From JADFOB01 sp046753625 (GTDB taxonomy: Bacteria > Planctomycetota > Phycisphaerae > UBA1845): a stretch of 12,476 nt of DNA. Of the stretch, positions 6,855 to 12,471 are shown piece by piece. Position numbers and translations under genes: made by a program. The stretch spans positions 1-12,476 of the forward strand of contig JBHHUB010000122.1 in NCBI GenBank assembly GCA_046753625.1, read 5' to 3'. A model generated the notes under the pieces. The model searched no databases, was not told where the DNA came from, and was given only the letters and a program-made list of their open reading frames with translations. Within the stretch, counting starts at the first letter, position 1, and each line of letters begins with the position of its first letter.

Positions 6855-8378
6855 TTACCTCGAAGACGTTACATCGTCGGGCTTTTGAATGCCGTATTTC
6901 TTGAGCCGGTGGCGAAGGTGGTAACGCGTGATGCCGAGCGCCCGCGCGGCGCTGGATTGGTTCCACCGGTGCTCCTTGAGCGCACTGAGAATCAGGCTCT
7001 TCTCCTGCCCCAACAGGGTGGCGGGATTCTCCTGAGATCCATGGTCCTCCCTCTCGATCATCTGGATCTCCGGTGGCAGGTGGTTCGGTTTCAGCACGGT
7101 GCCGTCCACCATCAGGACCGATCGCTCGGCGACGTTTTGCAGTTCGCGAATGTTTCCGGGCCAGTGGTAGGTCTCAAGTAGCTCCATGGCCGCTTTTCCC
7201 ACCGACAACGCGGGAATCCCGAATTGGCGCGTGCTTCGCTCTACGAAGTGGTTGACCAGGTCGGGGATGTCCTCACGCCGCGCACGAAGAGGGGGGAGCT
7301 CGATGGGGAAAACGCAAAGCCGATAGTACAAATCGTCGCGAAACAGACCGTCGAGCATCATGTTCTTGAGGTTGCGGTTTGTGGCCGCGATGATGCGGAC
7401 ATTGACCGAGATGGGCCGGGCGCCGCCGACGCGCACCACCTCCCGTTCTTGGAGCACGCGGAGCAGCTTGGCCTGCGTCGACCGGCTGATCTCGCCGATC
7501 TCATCCAGGAAGATCGTTCCGCCGCTGGCCAGCTCGAACCATCCTTTTCGCGGTGCGACGGCCCCCGTAAACGCACCTTTCTCATGGCCGAACAGCTCGC
7601 TTTCCAAGAGCGTTTCCGGGATGGCCGCGCAATTGACCGCCACAAAGGTGGCGGCCGCGCGGCGCGAGCAATTGTGCACGTACCGGGCGGTCAATTCCTT
7701 GCCTGTGCCCGTTTCACCAAGAACCAGGACGGTGGCGGTGCTGGGTGCCACACGGTGACACAGGTTCAGCATCTCCTTGAGTTTCGGTGAGTTGCCGATA
7801 ATCGTCGGGCCCTGCGCAACATTATCCTGCAGCCGCGCAAATCGCGTTTTCAAGTCCTCATGAAGTTGCGCGTTGTGGGCGGCGGTGGCCGCGAGCACGC
7901 CGAAGACCTGCAGTATCTTCAAATCTCCGTCGGTAAACTCATGTTCGTCGAGACGATTGGCGACTTGAATCACGCCCAACAGCTCGCCACGACATACCAT
8001 GGGGACCGCCAGGGCGCAGCGCGTGCGCATGCTGCTGATGTCATCGATGAATTTTTCGTAGTAGCGGCTCTTGGGCACGTCGGGGACGTGCAGGGGCTCG
8101 AGTGTATGCACTACCCGCGCAGCGATGCCGCGATCCAGCGCAAACGATCGCCCCACCAGTGCATCGCGATGGTGCCCCAACGCGCCGACGAGCACCAACG
8201 CCGCCCGATCCGTGTCCAACTGAAACACGTTGCTCGCCTCCGCCCGAGTCACCTTGCAGGCCAGTTGTGCCATCTTGCGCCAGACGGCTTCCAACTCGAG
8301 GGAGGAATTGATGGCCGCAGCCGCGTCCGTCAGAGCGGACAACGATGTCGGCGAAAGGGAGTGGTACAGATGTTCCAC
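6855..8378 (-). CDS. Sigma54-dependent transcriptional activator, GAF-AAA+-Fis architecture (507 aa)
   Basis: The N-terminal GAF-type sensor domain spans about 10-175 (e.g. RCALAVPMVCRGELLGVIQVAN). The AAA+ domain (about 190-425) carries Walker A GETGTGKE (221-228), the sigma54-contacting loop GAFTGA (268-273), Walker B GGTIFLDEIGE (286-296) and the sensor/arginine-finger region FRDDLYYRL. A C-terminal Fis-type helix-turn-helix follows (about 460-495: NQSSAARALGITRYHLRHRL). All key residues look intact, so it should be a working enhancer-binding protein that remodels closed sigma54 complexes after ligand or redox sensing by GAF. The order is like NifA/NorR/FhlA, but the ligand cannot be read from sequence. 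There is no response-regulator receiver domain, so it is not a classical two-component partner. The start is GTG at 8378, with GAGG seven bases upstream. It has its own sigma70 promoter at 8417-8445. It lies 130 bp behind the acyl-CoA dehydrogenase homologue. The stop is TAA at 6855-6857, and what follows is not protein-like. Confidence 0.95.
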   Translation of the reverse strand: MEHLYHSLSPTSLSALTDAAAAINSSLELEAVWRKMAQLACKVTRAEASNVFQLDTDRAALVLVGALGHHRDALVGRSFALDRGIAARVVHTLEPLHVPDVPKSRYYEKFIDDISSMRTRCALAVPMVCRGELLGVIQVANRLDEHEFTDGDLKILQVFGVLAATAAHNAQLHEDLKTRFARLQDNVAQGPTIIGNSPKLKEMLNLCHRVAPSTATVLVLGETGTGKELTARYVHNCSRRAAATFVAVNCAAIPETLLESELFGHEKGAFTGAVAPRKGWFELASGGTIFLDEIGEISRSTQAKLLRVLQEREVVRVGGARPISVNVRIIAATNRNLKNMMLDGLFRDDLYYRLCVFPIELPPLRARREDIPDLVNHFVERSTRQFGIPALSVGKAAMELLETYHWPGNIRELQNVAERSVLMVDGTVLKPNHLPPEIQMIEREDHGSQENPATLLGQEKSLILSALKEHRWNQSSAARALGITRYHLRHRLKKYGIQKPDDVTSSR

Positions 8379-8416
8379 GACGCGACCTCACACACAGAAG
8401 GGAAAGCGACGCTTTG

Positions 8417-8445
8417 ATTATCTCAGGATCGCTCGATTCGGTCAA
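8417..8445 (-). promoter_or_regulatory. Sigma70 promoter of the sigma54 activator
   Basis: On the minus strand TTGACC (8440-8445), a 17-base spacer, then GATAAT (8417-8422). Each box matches consensus at 5 of 6 positions. Transcription would start near 8410 and give a leader of about 32 bases containing GAGG (8386-8389) seven bases before the GTG start. This implies the activator can be expressed independently of the upstream gene. Confidence 0.7.
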
Positions 8446-8491
8446 TGCGCCGGTTGGCGAAACGGAGCGGGCACCAGAATCGCCCATCTTC

Positions 8492-8501
8492 CCACCGGTG
8501 G
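8492..8501. other. Palindrome CCACCGGTGG just past the acyl-CoA dehydrogenase stop
   Basis: A perfect 10-bp palindrome starting eight bases beyond the TAG at 8509 on the minus strand. It has no loop and no T-run, so it is not a convincing terminator. It lies about 50 bp upstream of the -35 of the activator promoter and could be an operator, but there is no second copy to support this. Confidence 0.25.
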
Positions 8502-8508
8502 CTCGCCG

Positions 8509-9579
8509 CTACATCCAGATCCGATTGAGCGTTTCCGCTTGAACCGAAGGCGGCGCGGACCACACCAGCAGGAACATGGCCTCGCGTAGCAGCCGTTCAG
8601 CCCGGTGGCCCGCGAGATACCCCGTTCCTTTCGCGAGAACCATCAAAGTTTTGGCCAGGCGACCCACAAGATCGTTGACCTCACCTCGCAGCGCTACTCG
8701 ATGGATCCCCGCATCCGAGTGATCCGATTGTTCAGCAAAACCGTACGCCCGCTCCCGTACGGCAGCCATCCGCGTACGCGCTGTGGCGATCGCATCGGCG
8801 CAATCTCTTGCGTTGTTGCCGTATTCATCAATCAAGGCCAGCAACGCCCTTGCGACTCCCAGGCCGACAAAAGTAACCGTCAAGGATTTTACCGGCGCTC
8901 TTCGTTGCAGGACATCGTGAATCGGCCCTCGAACAATCTGCGACGTATTTACCCGAACCGAGGTACAGCGCACTTCGCTGGTCCCGCTACCCGTCAAGGC
9001 CAGCAGTCGCGCGGGTTGGCCGATCGTGATGCCTTCAGCGCTTAGTGGCACGCATGCCAGTATCTGCCGACCGTTGTCCAGTACGGCACCGGTCACGACC
9101 TGATCCGCGCGGGCAGCGCTGGTTACCCAGGGCATGCATCCTTCGAGGACAAAACCATCGCCCGAGTCGATCGCCACGAGTGCCGGGGCGGTTCCGCCGC
9201 GGCGCGAAGTCGTTAGTTGACTGATGCCCACGGTAAGCAGCGTCTTGCCGGCAGCGCATCCGGGTAGTATTCGGTCGGCCAGCCCGGCATTGGTCGTGTT
9301 GGCAAGCAACTCGCCGGCTGCGTCGTGCTGGGTAAGGACCAGAGCTGATGTCAGGCTGCCGGCGGCTACCGCCTCGTACTGCATCAGCCGCTGTTGTGAG
9401 CTGGCCCCCAGTCCGCCGTGGACGTCGGGCACGACCATGGCGAAGCAACCTGCCCGGCGCATGATCGCGATCATCCTTTCGGGCCAGCCCTCTTCGGCAA
9501 GTGACGCCTCGGCCGCAACCAAGTCCTGACTAAGGGAGCTTAGCGATGCCTCCGTGGGGCGATGCATGTCGTCATTCAT
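8509..9579 (-). CDS. Divergent acyl-CoA dehydrogenase family protein (about 356 aa)
   Basis: It has the acyl-CoA dehydrogenase layout: a helical N-domain (GWPERMIAIMRRAGCFAMVV, then PDVHGGLGASS at 51-60), a beta-domain with TVGISQLTTSRRGG (116-129) and DGFVLEGCMPWVTSAARADQ (141-160), and a C-terminal four-helix region. The segment GTGYLAGHRAERLLREAMFLLVWSAPP (318-344) aligns with the usual conserved end of the family. The 'EGT' segment that normally supplies the catalytic Glu is replaced here by VWSAPP. That may mean a different catalytic Glu, a non-dehydrogenase flavin reaction, or an inactive relative. The ATG at 9579 (MNDDMHRPTEAS) is chosen because family similarity begins soon after it. 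The frame is open up to 9777, but I recognise nothing in the extra 66 codons and no start has a strong Shine-Dalgarno. It is followed after 130 bp by the sigma54 activator, a possible regulatory link that is not demonstrated. Substrate unknown. Confidence 0.8.
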   Translation of the reverse strand: MNDDMHRPTEASLSSLSQDLVAAEASLAEEGWPERMIAIMRRAGCFAMVVPDVHGGLGASSQQRLMQYEAVAAGSLTSALVLTQHDAAGELLANTTNAGLADRILPGCAAGKTLLTVGISQLTTSRRGGTAPALVAIDSGDGFVLEGCMPWVTSAARADQVVTGAVLDNGRQILACVPLSAEGITIGQPARLLALTGSGTSEVRCTSVRVNTSQIVRGPIHDVLQRRAPVKSLTVTFVGLGVARALLALIDEYGNNARDCADAIATARTRMAAVRERAYGFAEQSDHSDAGIHRVALRGEVNDLVGRLAKTLMVLAKGTGYLAGHRAERLLREAMFLLVWSAPPSVQAETLNRIWM

Positions 9580-9915
9580 GACTTGGCCAGTCTTGCGTAC
9601 ACAACAGAGCCGCATCCCGATCGATCGCGCTGCTTCATCAAGAGCGCGCGCTTCGATCTTGTGCGGGGGAGTCGACGACTGCGCGGCCTCGGCCGGATCG
9701 CTCCAAACCGCGACCCGAAAAATGCAACCGCGCTGAGGCCGCGGCACGACCGTATAGGATAAGCCCATGTCGACCAAGATGGAATAGACTCAGCATGGAC
9801 CCGGAGCCAGTGGGCCGCAAGGTTCGCGGTGGCCCGATTCTGTGTTTTTGAGGGATCCACGAAGAAGGCCCGCGGGCCCGATCCGCGCGGCCTTCCAGGC
9901 ATCGCTCGACAACCG
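9580..9915. other. Region between the propeller gene and the acyl-CoA dehydrogenase gene
   Basis: 9580-9777 is an open minus-strand extension of the acyl-CoA dehydrogenase frame without recognisable homology, possibly non-coding leader. 9778-9915 holds two GC-rich hairpins. The better one (9865-9894) is listed separately; a weaker one, GGGCCGC…GCGGTGGCCC, lies at about 9811-9836. I see no good promoter for the dehydrogenase gene; a TATACG at about 9740 has no properly spaced -35. Confidence 0.4.
9865..9894 (-). terminator. Candidate terminator hairpin behind the propeller gene
   Basis: On the minus strand AAGGCC and GGCCTT enclose a GC-rich interior that pairs further with one bulge. It starts about 22 bases past the TAG at 9916-9918. 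It is followed by CTTCGTGG and not by a clean T-run, so termination efficiency is doubtful. The core includes the 12-bp palindrome GGCCCGCGGGCC (9867-9878). Confidence 0.4.
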
Positions 9916-10182
9916 CTACAAAGAAAGGAATCCACGCGGCGTGCTGCGATCGACATCCGACGGATGTAGGCGCAGGACGAACGTCAACGTGGCTGACACC
10001 AGTAGGAAAAGCGCCATGACGATGACGCCCCAATCGGAAACTGCGGGCACTGGATTGCCGTCGCTCGAATTGAGATCGAAGGCGATGCCTACCGGCCCGG
10101 TCAAGCCGGAAGTCACAACATCCTCAACGGCCGATCCATCAAGATTGGCCCGCTGTATCTTGGTGGTGCCCGCGTCACACCA
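9916..10182 (-). pseudogene. Rest of the propeller protein: end of blade 6 and surface-sorting tail, in frame behind a TAA
   Basis: In the same frame as the 254-codon ORF, and directly after its TAA, the sequence reads WCDAGTTKIQRANLDG, then GLTGPVGIAFDLNSS, completing a sixth propeller blade. It goes on to NPVPAVSDWGVIVMALFLLV, a PxxSxWG motif leading into a hydrophobic helix with Arg after it (VLRLHPSD), and ends at TAG (9916-9918). The tail looks like the PEP-CTERM/IPTL-CTERM style of cell-surface sorting signal, common in this kind of organism. No independent start or Shine-Dalgarno is visible. The segment is therefore the continuation of the upstream gene. Confidence 0.8.
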
Positions 10183-10947
10183 TTACATTTTGCCTGCGGA
10201 AAGGTCGAGTGCTATGCCGTTGTAGTTGCTGCTTGGCGTTCCGGTGACCAGTGTTTCAACGCTGGATCCATCGAGATTGGCCCGGTTCACAACGGACATG
10301 ATCTGATCCTGTTCGTTTCGAAGCTGCGTCCAGTACATTTTGCCGCCGGCCACATCCAAGGCCAAACCCCAGGCACCGGTATCCATACCATTCACGATGA
10401 ATTCGAGACCGGTACCGTCGAGATTGGCGCGTTTGATGTTTCCCCCGAATAGGCCACCGAACTCGGCCCAATAGACCTTGCCACCGGCCGGATCGAGCGC
10501 GACGCTCGATGGGCCTTGTATGCCCGAACTGATAAGGACTTCGCCGTTGGCACCATCCAGATCGGCCCGATGAATCTTGTCGGGCATGTCTTCGTTGGCC
10601 CAGTAGACCTTGCCACCATCCGCGTCCACGGCAATGCCTGTAGGGAAATTGATCAAGGTGGCGACATCCTCAAGCCCCGAACCGTCCAGGTTCGCTCGTT
10701 GCACCTTGCCAGTTCCTGCGTCGGACCAGTACATTTTGCCTGCTGAGCTATCAATATCAATACCAAAGAGGAAGGTCACGCCGGGGACGGGGATGGTTTC
10801 GACATGGCTGCCGTCCAGATCAGCTCGTTGAATGCTTGCGCTACCAAATCCTCCGTTAACCCAGTAAATCTTTTGCGCAGCGGCCGACGGCAATGTGAGA
10901 TTCAATGCCAGCGCAACAACAGGCGCCGCCATAGCCGTTTTTCGCAT
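10183..10947 (-). CDS. Secreted YWTD-repeat beta-propeller protein, five of six blades before an in-frame TAA (254 aa)
   Basis: A signal peptide (MRKTAMAAPVVALALNLTLP, cleavage near AAAQ) is followed by LDL-receptor class B/YWTD-like repeats about 40-45 residues long: KIYWVN, KMYWSD, KVYWAN, KVYWAE and KMYWTQ. Each is followed by an (R)A(D/N)LDG motif. The sixth repeat begins GKM and then meets TAA exactly where Tyr is expected. Repeats 2 and 5 have GGC AAA ATG TAC TGG at this place; repeat 6 has GGC AAA ATG TAA TGG. A six-bladed propeller needs blade 6 to close, and blade 6 plus a sorting tail lie in frame beyond (9916-10182; 343 codons in total if the TAA is counted as sense). The ATG start is certain: AAGGAGG sits five bases upstream, with a strong promoter at 11007-11035. 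Function is probably a surface ligand- or protein-binding scaffold; no enzymatic motif is seen. Confidence 0.9.
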   Translation of the reverse strand: MRKTAMAAPVVALALNLTLPSAAAQKIYWVNGGFGSASIQRADLDGSHVETIPVPGVTFLFGIDIDSSAGKMYWSDAGTGKVQRANLDGSGLEDVATLINFPTGIAVDADGGKVYWANEDMPDKIHRADLDGANGEVLISSGIQGPSSVALDPAGGKVYWAEFGGLFGGNIKRANLDGTGLEFIVNGMDTGAWGLALDVAGGKMYWTQLRNEQDQIMSVVNRANLDGSSVETLVTGTPSSNYNGIALDLSAGKM

Positions 10948-10952
10948 CGTTT

Positions 10953-10957
10953 CCTCC
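10953..10957 (-). promoter_or_regulatory. Strong Shine-Dalgarno of the propeller gene
   Basis: AAGGAGG is followed by AAACG and then ATG at 10947. This is the best ribosome-binding site in the window and argues that the gene is, or recently was, well translated. Confidence 0.8.
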
Positions 10958-11006
10958 TTATCATTGGAGTTGTCAAGAGAATCTACACAGATTGGATCAA
11001 CTGTGC

Positions 11007-11035
11007 AGTATAGCCGTTCGTCGGTGGCGAGTCAA
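11007..11035 (-). promoter_or_regulatory. Sigma70 promoter of the propeller gene
   Basis: On the minus strand TTGACT (11030-11035), 17 bases, TATACT (11007-11012). Each box matches at 5 of 6 positions. The predicted start near 11000 gives a leader of about 50 bases. The leader contains a small dyad, CACAG-ttgatccaat-CTGTG, beginning just below the -10 box. Confidence 0.75.
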
Positions 11036-11045
11036 GGTCGCGCCA

Positions 11046-11066
11046 GGATGCATGAGGGATGCATGA
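11046..11066 (-). promoter_or_regulatory. Two direct repeats TCATGCATCC with 11-bp period upstream of the propeller promoter
   Basis: On the minus strand two exact copies of TCATGCATCC occur at 11057-11066 and 11046-11055, one base apart, ending 10 bp before the -35 box. The 11-bp period puts both on nearly the same DNA face, and each contains the palindrome ATGCAT. Geometry fits an activator or repressor site around -45 to -65. The regulator is unknown. Confidence 0.45.
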
Positions 11067-11792
11067 AGATGAAGAAAGCGTAGGATTCTCCATGCGAATG
11101 GAACGCTGCTATCTTCAGCAGCCCGTTGAAGCCTCGTAGTACCCCCATCTTGCCCGGTGAATCTGCTACGCTGGCCCGCTTAGGCACGCAAAGCCGCGCC
11201 GGTGCCGGCCTCGGTGCACGGGGCGATACCACCTCCGAGAAAACGCCGCATGTCTCGGGATCCATGCGGCGTTGGAAGTCGTGATGCCGAGCGATTGGCC
11301 TTTCGGTACGACATCGGATCGGCACGCAATGTACGGCATGCTCCCTCTCGGTGTCGCTCGGTTCCGCGGACGTCCAAGGAGCATCGGTTGCCAACACCCG
11401 CCGATGGATGGACCGACAACGAACGCTCGGGGAGGTTACCCATCCTCGACGATTGGTCCGGATGCCGGTCAGAACTGCAGACCGCCGGCCTGCCCAGGGG
11501 GCGTCTGCCCGGAAGATGGCCTCCAGACCCGGCCGTCTACGAGATGTCGTAGCGGGGAAGGGGCCTGGGAATTCGCTCAGGGCATCCTTGACCGTCGTCG
11601 AAGATTCTCGTAGGTTTTCCGGCGATGAGTATGGCAGGCGATGCGGTGCATGGTCGTTGCCGGCAGCGGTCATCGCCACAGCGTGGCTGTTGCGGCGGCC
11701 ACGAACCGTACCGGCCGCAAGGGCGCGGTCATGCGGACGCTGGCTGGCGACAACGCTCGAATGTTGAGCAGAATTCGCATTGCGCACCACTT
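11067..11792. other. About 725 bp without a convincing gene
   Basis: Long ORFs are open on both strands (a 262-codon one on the minus strand, up to 138 codons on the plus strand). Their products are Arg/Pro/Ser-rich, lack recognisable motifs, and the longest runs antisense into tRNA-Ser. I treat them as chance ORFs of GC-rich DNA. The region contains the stem-loop at 11235-11273 and small dyads such as GCCAC-AGC-GTGGC near 11675. It could be decayed sequence of the integrated element or hold an RNA gene. Confidence 0.45.
11235..11273. ncRNA. Strong stem-loop with overlapping second stem (possible structured RNA)
   Basis: A perfect 11-bp inverted repeat, AACGCCGCATG (11242-11252) and CATGCGGCGTT (11263-11273), has a 10-base loop. 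Six bases of that loop, TCTCGG (11253-11258), pair perfectly with CCGAGA (11235-11240), so the two stems interleave. They are either mutually exclusive or form part of a pseudoknot. Linkers of 1, 0 and 4 bases make a full pseudoknot tight. On the minus strand the 11-bp stem ends in GTTTTCTC, so it could alternatively be a weak intrinsic terminator. RNA status is not shown. Confidence 0.3.
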
Positions 11793-11883
<91 letters not shown>

Positions 11884-11928
11884 TTTTTCCCGTGAGAACC
11901 GCCTTTTTGGTAGTGTTTGCGGTGGTTC
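11884..11928 (+). terminator. T-run and hairpin downstream of tRNA-Ser
   Basis: TTTTT directly follows the discriminator base (11884-11888). Then comes a stem of GAACCGCC (11896-11903) with GGTGGTTC (11921-11928), eight pairs including one G-U in plus-strand RNA. Either could end the tRNA transcript. The hairpin overlaps the tail of the integrase remnant frame on the other strand. Confidence 0.35.
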
Positions 11929-12236
11929 TTGTGCCCTGGCGCTCCTTCATTCGTCGAGCCCGATAGTCTACCTGCGCCTACAGAACTCGACTCGCGCTGA
12001 CCGTTTTGCGCCAAGTAGAACGTCAAGTTTTGTTGATCGGGTTCGGCGCCATCGGTGCCCGTTGCACGGGCGGCTTCTTGCGACGGTCTCGATAGGTTGG
12101 GCAGCACCGCCAGCGCCGCCGATTGCTGGCCCGCGTAGCTATGGGAGTAGCGGTCTATCGTCAAGGAAACCGTCGAATGACGTGCGAGTGCCTGTGCTGT
12201 CTTGGGATGCACGCCTCCTGCCGCAAGTTTAGTTAG
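11889..12236 (-). pseudogene. Tyrosine recombinase (phage-type integrase) C-terminal remnant
   Basis: The minus-strand frame contains LAAGGVHPKTAQALARHSTV followed by SLTIDRYSHSYAGQQSAALA, the C-terminal signature of tyrosine recombinases. The His of ARHS and the catalytic Tyr of DRYSH (codon 12147-12149) are present. The preceding active-site Arg-His box (LRHT in relatives) is missing: similarity stops at about 12236 and the upstream codons read VPCAVLL and then a TAA (12294-12296). Most of the protein is therefore gone. The break coincides with the left arm of an inverted repeat (12227-12252). The frame runs on without a stop through the antisense of tRNA-Ser (GEGGIRTRG…), a known source of spurious C-termini, so the true end is uncertain. 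It marks an old integration at the tRNA-Ser 3' end and is surely inactive. Confidence 0.75.
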
Positions 12237-12435
12237 CAGTACAGCGCAAGGTACGTTTGTGGTTCCGTACGCAAGTTGTTGCTGCACAGAGGATTACGTC
12301 GCCTCTCAGCGGCGCCGAGTTCGTCAGGTGCCTTTCGCAGAGTTCCAGCCAGGAAACCCTGACTGGCAAGCCGCTGGGCCCGCTTTGGGCAAAGCCAAGG
12401 GATACGACTTTGCGCTGTACTGTTAGTCACTAAAC
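12227..12435. mobile_element. Inverted-repeat-bounded, hairpin-rich element of about 209 bp (MITE-like or end of a larger element)
   Basis: The left arm, GTTTAGT then TAGCAGTACAGCGCAAGGT (12227-12252), matches the reverse complement of the right arm, GTTTAGTGAC then TAACAGTACAGCGCAAAGT. The exact core is 13 bp, CAGTACAGCGCAA, at 12237-12249 and TTGCGCTGTACTG at 12410-12422; a 3-base indel separates the outer GTTTAGT match. Inside are further stems: CCAGcCAGG-AAAC-CCTGaCTGG (12345-12366) and GCTTT-GGGC-AAAGC (12382-12395). No transposase is encoded inside. The left boundary coincides with the point where integrase similarity ends, as expected for an insertion. No clear target duplication is visible, and the element may extend beyond the window. 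Confidence 0.45.
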
Positions 12436-12436
12436 C

Positions 12437-12471
12437 CACGGCCTCTGGCCGTGCGACCCGAAGAGCTTCGG
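12437..12471. other. Two adjacent hairpins at the right edge
   Basis: CACGGCC-TCT-GGCCGTG (12437-12453, perfect 7 bp) is followed by CCGAA-GAGC-TTCGG (12458-12471). They lie just outside the right arm of the inverted repeat. Hairpins of the CCCACGGC…GCCGTGGG kind next to a GTTTAGTGAC/GTTNGTGAC-like sequence occur at right ends of some IS200/IS605-type elements, from memory of that family. The gene that would prove it lies outside the window. Confidence 0.35.

Noticed and set aside
6855..6857. Idea that TAA is a sense codon in this organism
   Set aside because: The activator ends at a TAA right after a complete Fis domain, and the sequence beyond is not protein-like. General reassignment is therefore not supported; only local readthrough or mutation remains.
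9580..9777. N-terminal extension of the acyl-CoA dehydrogenase (66 more codons)
   Set aside because: The frame is open, but there is no family similarity and no Shine-Dalgarno at the TTG 9777 or ATG 9768. The ATG at 9579 fits the family's length better. I cannot exclude an upstream start.
12227..12435. Integron attC site
   Set aside because: The arms do not end in the RYYYAAC/GTTRRRY core pair expected of attC (the right side reads GTTAGTC), and there is no cassette-like ORF beside it.
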